Source of the DNA: Actinoplanes couchii
Lineage (GTDB): Bacteria; Actinomycetota; Actinomycetes; Mycobacteriales; Micromonosporaceae
Reading direction: 5' to 3'
Assembly (NCBI RefSeq): GCF_016862075.1
Contig: NZ_BOMG01000051.1
Location: forward strand, 98,390-162,389
DNA: 64,000 nt
The position numbers and the translations under genes are program-made. Positions 59,598 to 64,000 of the stretch are shown one piece after another (the first letter of the stretch is position 1; the number at the start of each line of letters is the position of its first letter). The notes under the pieces were generated by a model, which was given only the letters and a program-made list of their open reading frames with translations, did no database searches and was not told where the DNA came from.

Positions 59598-60056
59598 TCA
59601 CGCCACTTCGGCGATGACCTCGACCTCGACCGGAGCGCCCAGGGGCAGCTCGGCGACCCCGACCGCGCTGCGGGCGTGCCGGCCCTGTTCCCCCAGCACC
59701 TCGGCGAACAGGTCGGACGCGCCGTTGACCACGCCGGGCTGACCGGTGAAGCCGGGCGCCGAGGCCACGAAACCGGTCACCTTGACGATCTTCACGACCC
59801 GGTCCAGGCCGACCAGGGCGTCGAGCGCGGCGAGCGCGTTGATCGCGCAGGTCCGGGCCTGGGCCTGGGCGTCCTCGGCGGTGACCTCGGCGCCGACCTT
59901 GCCGGTCTGCGGCAGCTTGCCGTCCACGAACGGCAGCTGGCCGGAGACGTAGACGTGGTTGCCGGACTGCACGGCGGGCAGGTAGGACGCCACCGGCGGA
60001 ACCACGGCGGGCAGGGTGATGCCCAGCTCGGCAAGCTTCTCCGCGGCCGCACTCAT
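59598..60056 (-). CDS. ridA: RidA-family enamine/imine deaminase
   Basis: 152 residues. SGNHVYVSGQLPFVDGKLPQ near the N-terminus, AEDAQAQARTCAINALAALD, VVKIVKVTGFVASAPGF, and HARSAVGVAELPLGAPVEVE (conserved Arg of the active site). Detoxifies reactive enamine/imine intermediates of PLP enzymes. ATG 60056 overlaps the DUF4177 gene stop (ATGA). Positional equivalent of Rv3678c. Confidence 0.92.
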   Translation of the reverse strand: MSAAAEKLAELGITLPAVVPPVASYLPAVQSGNHVYVSGQLPFVDGKLPQTGKVGAEVTAEDAQAQARTCAINALAALDALVGLDRVVKIVKVTGFVASAPGFTGQPGVVNGASDLFAEVLGEQGRHARSAVGVAELPLGAPVEVEVIAEVA

Positions 60057-60211
60057 GCCTTCGGCCGCTTCAGGTAGGCCACCAGCTGCTCGGGACCGTT
60101 CGGGCCCTGGACGACCTGAACGAGCTCCCAGCCGTCCTCGCCCCAGGTGTCGAGGATCTGCTTGGTCGCGTGGATCAGCAGAGGAACGGTGGAGTATTCC
60201 CACTTCTGCAT
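60053..60211 (-). CDS. DUF4177 small protein
   Basis: 52 residues, MQKWEYSTVPLLIHATKQIL then DTWGEDGWELVQVVQGPNGP and a basic end. The W-E-Y opening and GEDGWELV core are characteristic of DUF4177. ATG 60211 follows a purine-rich GAGGAGAT site. Coupled to ridA by a 4-nt overlap. Function unknown; found in the same place in mycobacteria. Confidence 0.88.
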   Translation of the reverse strand: MQKWEYSTVPLLIHATKQILDTWGEDGWELVQVVQGPNGPEQLVAYLKRPKA

Positions 60212-60345
60212 GGCTGACGATCTCCTCACGTCGGATACGCGCAACAGCTTAGGACGCGGGCGGGCGGCGGGTTGGCTAGGCTGAGCGGGAAATGTGTACT
60301 TAACGTACTCATGCCAACACTTGGTGCGACTGAGTGGAGGATGAC

Positions 60346-61065
60346 ATGACGCACTACGGATGGAACGGACCGGGCGGGCACCCGGAACCACCACCGCTGC
60401 CCGAGCCGGAACCGCCGATGCCGATCCCGCCCGACGAGCCGATCCCACTCCCGGAACCGCCGCATGTGCAGGCCCTGCGGATGAAGATGTTCGGGGACTT
60501 CGACGCCACGGCCGAGCACCCGGCGGTCCCGCCCGAGGTGACTTCGGCCACCCACGAGTGGCAGCAGCCGCCCGCGCCCCCGCCGCCCGACCCGATCTGG
60601 GCGGTCGAGCCGGCCGGCGACTCCAAGAAGCGCTCGACGATCTTCCTGACCGCGGCCTTCGTCGCCACCCTGGCGCTCTGCGGCGGCGGGGCGGTCTCGG
60701 CGTACTACCTGCTCAAGGACGTCGACAACAACGGCTCACCGGACCCGACGACGGCGGTCAACCGGTTCCTGACCGCGATCTACACCCAGCAGGACGCCAC
60801 CGCGGCCCGGGATCTGGTCTGCAGCCAGTCCCGGGACGAGGGGAAACTCTCCACCCGGGTGAAGCAGATCAGCGCGTACGCCGACGGGTACGACGGTCCG
60901 GTCTTCCGCTGGGACGACCCGGCCGTGGCCGACCGTGACGAAGAACGCGCCCGAGTCGACGTCCGGGTCGTCATGTCCACCGCCGACGAGAAAGCCGCCG
61001 CTCAGGATCTGCGTTTCACGGTCGTCCGGAAGAACGGCTGGCTGGTCTGCGAGGTCTCCGGCTGA
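60346..61065 (+). CDS. Proline-rich, single-pass NTF2-like (DUF4878-like) protein
   Basis: 239 residues from ATG 60346 (GGAGG five bases upstream). Cytoplasmic Pro/Glu-rich 85 residues, membrane helix STIFLTAAFVATLALCGGGAV, then an external domain AVNRFLTAIYTQQDATAARD with two cysteines ending FTVVRKNGWLVCEVSG. A paralogue of the 18980-19510 product. Located 15-24 bases before the BagA-like gene. Function unknown. Confidence 0.75.
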   Translation: MTHYGWNGPGGHPEPPPLPEPEPPMPIPPDEPIPLPEPPHVQALRMKMFGDFDATAEHPAVPPEVTSATHEWQQPPAPPPPDPIWAVEPAGDSKKRSTIFLTAAFVATLALCGGGAVSAYYLLKDVDNNGSPDPTTAVNRFLTAIYTQQDATAARDLVCSQSRDEGKLSTRVKQISAYADGYDGPVFRWDDPAVADRDEERARVDVRVVMSTADEKAAAQDLRFTVVRKNGWLVCEVSG

Positions 61066-61088
61066 CACGTGCCCGTAACGTGGGACGT

Positions 61089-62039
61089 ATGGGCGAACAC
61101 CGCAACTGGCCGGAGCGGCTGCACGTGGTGACCGGCAAGGGCGGCACCGGCAAGAGCACCGTGGCCGCCGCCTTGGCGCTCGGTCTCGCGGCCGGGGGCC
61201 GGCGCACCCTGCTCGTCGAGGTGGAGGGCCGGCAGGGCATCGCCCAGCTGTTCGGGCTCGACCCGCTGCCGTACGCCGAGCGCCGGGTCGCCACCACCAC
61301 CGGCGGCGGCGAGGTCCGCGCGCTGGCCGTGGATCCCGAGGAGGCCCTCCTCGAGTACCTGGACATGTTCTACAAGCTCGGCGCGGCCGGGCGGGCGCTG
61401 CGCAAGGTCGGCGCCATCGACTTCGCCACCACCATCGCCCCCGGGCTGCGCGACGTGCTGCTCACCGGCAAGGTGAAGGAGGCGACCACCCGCTCGCAGG
61501 ACGGTCGCCGGGTCTACGACGCGGTGGTGCTGGACGCGCCGCCGACCGGCCGGGTGGGCCGCTTCCTGAACGTCACCGAGGAAACCCGCAAGCTGGTCAA
61601 GGTCGGGCCGATCAAGACCCAGAGCGAGGGGGTGGCGTCGCTGCTGCGCTCGCCGATGACGGCGGTGCACGTGGTGACGTTGCTGGAGGAGATGCCGGTC
61701 CAGGAGACGCTGGACGCGATCACCGAGCTGTCCGGGCTGAACATCCCGGTCGGGCGGATCGTGGTGAACAGCGCCCGGCCCCCGCTGCTGGCCGGCGGCC
61801 GGATCACCAAGGCCGAGATCAAACGCGGGCTCACCGCCGCCGGGCTGGCGGCCGGCGCCGCGACGGTGAACCAGTTGGCCACCGAGGCGCAGGCGCATCT
61901 GACCCGGCGTGAGCTGGAGGAGTCGCTGCGGCTGGAGCTGGCCGAGCTGGGCCGCCCGCTGATCGAGCTTCCGCAGCTGCCCGGTGGTGTCGACCGCGAC
62001 GGTCTCGCCGACCTGGCAGTTCGCTTGATGAGAGCTTGA
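61089..62039 (+). CDS. ArsA/Get3-like ATPase, BagA position
   Basis: 316 residues. Deviant Walker A HVVTGKGGTGKSTVAAALAL with the signature lysine (GKGG), switch regions LVEVEGRQGIAQLF and VVLDAPPTGRVGRFLNV. No metal-binding cysteine triad, so not an arsenite pump subunit. Equivalent to Rv3679 (BagA), which works with its neighbour BagB. ATG 61089; the next gene follows after 37 bases. Confidence 0.9.
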   Translation: MGEHRNWPERLHVVTGKGGTGKSTVAAALALGLAAGGRRTLLVEVEGRQGIAQLFGLDPLPYAERRVATTTGGGEVRALAVDPEEALLEYLDMFYKLGAAGRALRKVGAIDFATTIAPGLRDVLLTGKVKEATTRSQDGRRVYDAVVLDAPPTGRVGRFLNVTEETRKLVKVGPIKTQSEGVASLLRSPMTAVHVVTLLEEMPVQETLDAITELSGLNIPVGRIVVNSARPPLLAGGRITKAEIKRGLTAAGLAAGAATVNQLATEAQAHLTRRELEESLRLELAELGRPLIELPQLPGGVDRDGLADLAVRLMRA

Positions 62040-62076
62040 TCGAAGGGAATGTCCGATCAAGACGCACTACCCTGAA

Positions 62077-63219
62077 ATGGTGGCTGACGTGACGGCTCCC
62101 CGGCTCGACATCGACGCTCTCCTGGCCGACCCGGCCATCCGCATCGTGGTCTGCTGCGGGGCCGGCGGGGTGGGCAAGACGACCACGGCCGCGGCTCTCG
62201 GGCTGCGGGCCGCCGAGGTGCACGGGCGGCGCACCGTGGTGCTCACCATCGACCCGGCCCGCCGGCTCGCCCAGTCGATGGGCCTGACCGAGCTGGACAA
62301 CACCCCGCGCCAGGTCAAGGGCATCGACGTGGAGGCCAGCGGTGGCGAGTTGCACGCCATGATGCTGGACATGAAGCGCACCTTCGACGAGGTGGTCGAG
62401 CAGCACACCACCCCGAAGCGCGCCGCCGAGATCTTCGCCAACCCGTTCTACCAGGCCATGAGCTCGACCTTCTCCGGCACGCAGGAGTACATGGCGATGG
62501 AGAAGCTGGGTCAGCTCCGGGCCGGTGACGAGTGGGACCTGATCGTGGTCGACACCCCGCCGTCCCGGTCCGCGCTGGACTTCCTGGACGCGCCGGCCCG
62601 GCTCTCCCGGTTCCTCGACGGCCGGATGCTGCGGATGTTCCTGGCGCCCGCGCGGACCGGCGGCCGGAGCGTTTTCAGCTTGGTCACCGCGTCGTTCGGA
62701 CTGTTCTCGAAAACCGTGCAGAAGGTCCTCGGCGCCCAGTTGCTCACTGACCTGTCCGGTTTTGTGGCGGCGCTGGACTCGATGTTCGGCGGGTTCCGGC
62801 AGCGCGCCGACCAGACGTACCGGATCCTGCAGGACCCGCAGACCGCGTTCCTGCTGGTGGCGGCGCCCGAGCGGGACGCGATCCGGGAGGCCGCCTACTT
62901 CGCGGAGCGGCTGGTGGCCGAGCGGATGCCGCTCGGCGGGCTGGTGCTCAACCGGATGCACAGCGCCGAGTCGGCCGGGCTGACCGCCGACGAGGCGCAG
63001 GAGGCGGCGGAGCGGCTGGAGCGCGAGGGCGATCACCAGGACGCCGCGGACGTGCTGCGGATCCACGCGGCGCTGCTGCGGCAGGGCGAGCGGGAGACCG
63101 CTGTCGCGGCCGGTTTCACCGAGGCGTTCCCCGCGGTGCCGGCCACCTCGGTCGCGGCACAGCCCGCCGACGTCCACGACGTCGACGGGCTGCGAACGAT
63201 CGGAGCACTGCTCGCCTGA
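62077..63219 (+). CDS. ArsA/Get3-like ATPase, BagB position
   Basis: 380 residues. P-loop VVCCGAGGVGKTTTAAALGL, VVLTIDPARRLAQSMGL, and LIVVDTPPSRSALDFLDAP as switch II. The position of the intra-dimer signature lysine is Ala (GAGGVGKT), unlike the upstream partner. Equivalent to Rv3680 (BagB). Convergent with whiB4, which ends 18 bases away. Confidence 0.9.
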   Translation: MVADVTAPRLDIDALLADPAIRIVVCCGAGGVGKTTTAAALGLRAAEVHGRRTVVLTIDPARRLAQSMGLTELDNTPRQVKGIDVEASGGELHAMMLDMKRTFDEVVEQHTTPKRAAEIFANPFYQAMSSTFSGTQEYMAMEKLGQLRAGDEWDLIVVDTPPSRSALDFLDAPARLSRFLDGRMLRMFLAPARTGGRSVFSLVTASFGLFSKTVQKVLGAQLLTDLSGFVAALDSMFGGFRQRADQTYRILQDPQTAFLLVAAPERDAIREAAYFAERLVAERMPLGGLVLNRMHSAESAGLTADEAQEAAERLEREGDHQDAADVLRIHAALLRQGERETAVAAGFTEAFPAVPATSVAAQPADVHDVDGLRTIGALLA

Positions 63220-63237
63220 TGGGCGGGCGGTGCCTGA

Positions 63238-63540
63238 TCAGCGGGTGGAGACGAGCACCTTGTCGGCGCCCTTCTCCCGCAGTGCGGCCTCGAACATCTT
63301 CCGCCAGCTCGCCACATGCGGGTGCCGGCGCAGAAGTGCCCGCCGCTCCCGTTCCGTCATGCCTCCCCAGACGCCGAACTCGATGCGGTTGTCCAGGGCG
63401 TCGGCGAGGCATTCGTAGCGGACCGGGCAGCTGCGGCAGATCCTCTTCGCCACGTTCTGCTCGGCGCCTTGCACGAACAACGCGTCAGGGTCGCCACTCT
63501 GACACGCCGCCATGCTCGGCCAATCGCTGATCATCCCCAC
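63238..63540 (-). CDS. whiB4: WhiB4-type iron-sulfur transcription regulator
   Basis: 100 residues from GTG 63540, preceded by GGGGGGA; ATG 63534 is two codons in. Four cluster cysteines: AACQSGDP, then C-x2-C-x5-C in AKRICRSCPVRYECLADALD. The WhiB turn GVWGGMTERERRALLRRH and a basic tail follow. Redox/NO-sensing regulator. Placement opposite BagB and divergent from ponA2 matches Rv3681c. Confidence 0.93.
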   Translation of the reverse strand: MGMISDWPSMAACQSGDPDALFVQGAEQNVAKRICRSCPVRYECLADALDNRIEFGVWGGMTERERRALLRRHPHVASWRKMFEAALREKGADKVLVSTR

Positions 63541-63851
63541 GGTAAACGTCCCCCCTTGCTGTCACCCCCTGACGCCGGCGGCTTCCCTGTTCCCCCAGGC
63601 CGGTGCCGGCGTCCGTGTACTCGCGGACCCATCATGCTCTGTAGTTGGGTGATTACGCAACGTTGTCCCTCAAATACGTATAGGCCGGTAGTTCCGGGCA
63701 TAGCGGCCAAGGAACACCGGCCGAACGGGGGTATCTTTGGTGCAGATGCCGAATTTCGCTCCGCCGACAGGGGTGACAGGCCACACTCGTAACGGTCGAG
63801 AAAGCCCTTCTCGACGGGCATACGCGTGCGCGCGTCGCGTACCCTTCTCGG
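63541..63851. promoter_or_regulatory. Divergent whiB4-ponA2 intergenic region
   Basis: 311 bases between two divergent starts, so it must hold both promoters. Less GC-rich around 63645-63690 (tgtagttgggtgattacgca, then ctcaaatacgtatagg). No promoter hexamers or operator could be assigned with confidence. Confidence 0.5.
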
Positions 63852-64000
63852 GTGACCTCCTGGTTTCGCAGACGCGATCACAACATCTTCACGAACGCCA
63901 CCTCACTACTGGTCTGTGGCCTGCTAGCGGGTGTCGTCGTGGCGGCTGCCGCCTTCCCCGCCGCGGCCATGACCGGATTGGCAGCCAAGGCGGGCGGTAA
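63852..64000 (+). CDS. ponA2: Bifunctional penicillin-binding protein, N-terminus (cut by window edge)
   Basis: Forty-nine codons from GTG 63852: basic cytoplasmic start VTSWFRRRDHNIFTNATSLL continuing into a membrane helix (LVCGLLAGVVVAAAAFPAAA) and MTGLAAKAGG. The same opening is characteristic of actinobacterial PonA2-type transglycosylase/transpeptidases, and the gene follows whiB4 divergently as in M. tuberculosis (Rv3682). The catalytic domains lie outside the window, so the call rests on the N-terminus and synteny. Confidence 0.75.
   Translation, partial: MTSWFRRRDHNIFTNATSLLVCGLLAGVVVAAAAFPAAAMTGLAAKAGG

Overview
High-GC actinobacterial chromosome, most probably Micromonosporaceae (Actinoplanes/Micromonospora type). 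The grounds are the very high GC, many GTG starts and 4-nt ATGA/GTGA gene overlaps, WhiB, type VII (ESX) genes, a class III cyclase, an STPK, and gene order. From memory of the M. tuberculosis map, two conserved actinobacterial blocks can be read. Block A is panC-DUF2520-(Rv3604c-like)-DUF3180-folK-folB-folP / folE-ftsH-hpt-tilS-zinc protease-dacB-ppa (compare Rv3602c to Rv3628). Block B is marP-NUDIX-TlpA-nth-crp-MBL-ridA-DUF4177-ArsA/BagA-ArsA/BagB-whiB4-ponA2 (compare Rv3671c to Rv3682). The departures from these blocks are the interesting part of the window.

Layout. 0-8.2 kb: panC end and DUF2520 gene; a + strand pair of MidA-type methyltransferase and NuoD-like protein; a disordered-tail membrane protein; small membrane proteins; DUF3180. 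8.2-10.3 kb: folK, folB, a possible coupled 84-codon ORF in minisatellite DNA, and folP. 10.6-19 kb: a + strand operon that looks like a minimal chromosomal type IV secretion apparatus (two small membrane proteins, VirB4-like ATPase, VirB6/TrbL-like channel, VirB8-like protein, transglycosylase/M23 hydrolase and an accessory protein). 19-25.3 kb: an ESX-type toxin module (immunity candidate, CpnT-like N-domain toxin, WXG100 protein, YbaB-like protein) divergent from an FtsK/EccC-like ATPase and its partners. 25.3-36.1 kb: folE, ftsH, hpt, tilS, zinc metalloprotease, and a D-Ala-D-Ala carboxypeptidase with about 1,200 residues of disordered N-terminus.

36.2-44.1 kb: ppa, then ESX core genes eccD, three-domain eccC and mycP. 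44.1-44.7 kb: non-coding tandem repeats. 44.7-50 kb: marP, NUDIX, TlpA-like lipoprotein, nth, capA and crp. 50.2-53.6 kb: a two-gene acyl-CoA carboxylase whose catalytic motifs are eroded in both subunits. 54-59.5 kb: STPK, large zinc-ribbon/cyclase/ATPase/TPR protein and MBL hydrolase. 59.6-64 kb: ridA, DUF4177, a membrane-anchored protein, BagA/BagB-like ATPases, whiB4 and the start of ponA2.

How the genes fit together: folate and pantothenate synthesis, proteostasis (FtsH), purine salvage and wall synthesis form the housekeeping background. A roughly 15-kb secretion/toxin island separates folP from folE. The cyclase lies near crp, so a local cAMP circuit is plausible. Short tandem repeats sit repeatedly at gene junctions, in one place as a chain of identical 9-codon overlapping mini-ORFs. 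No tRNA, rRNA, IS element or CRISPR array was recognised.
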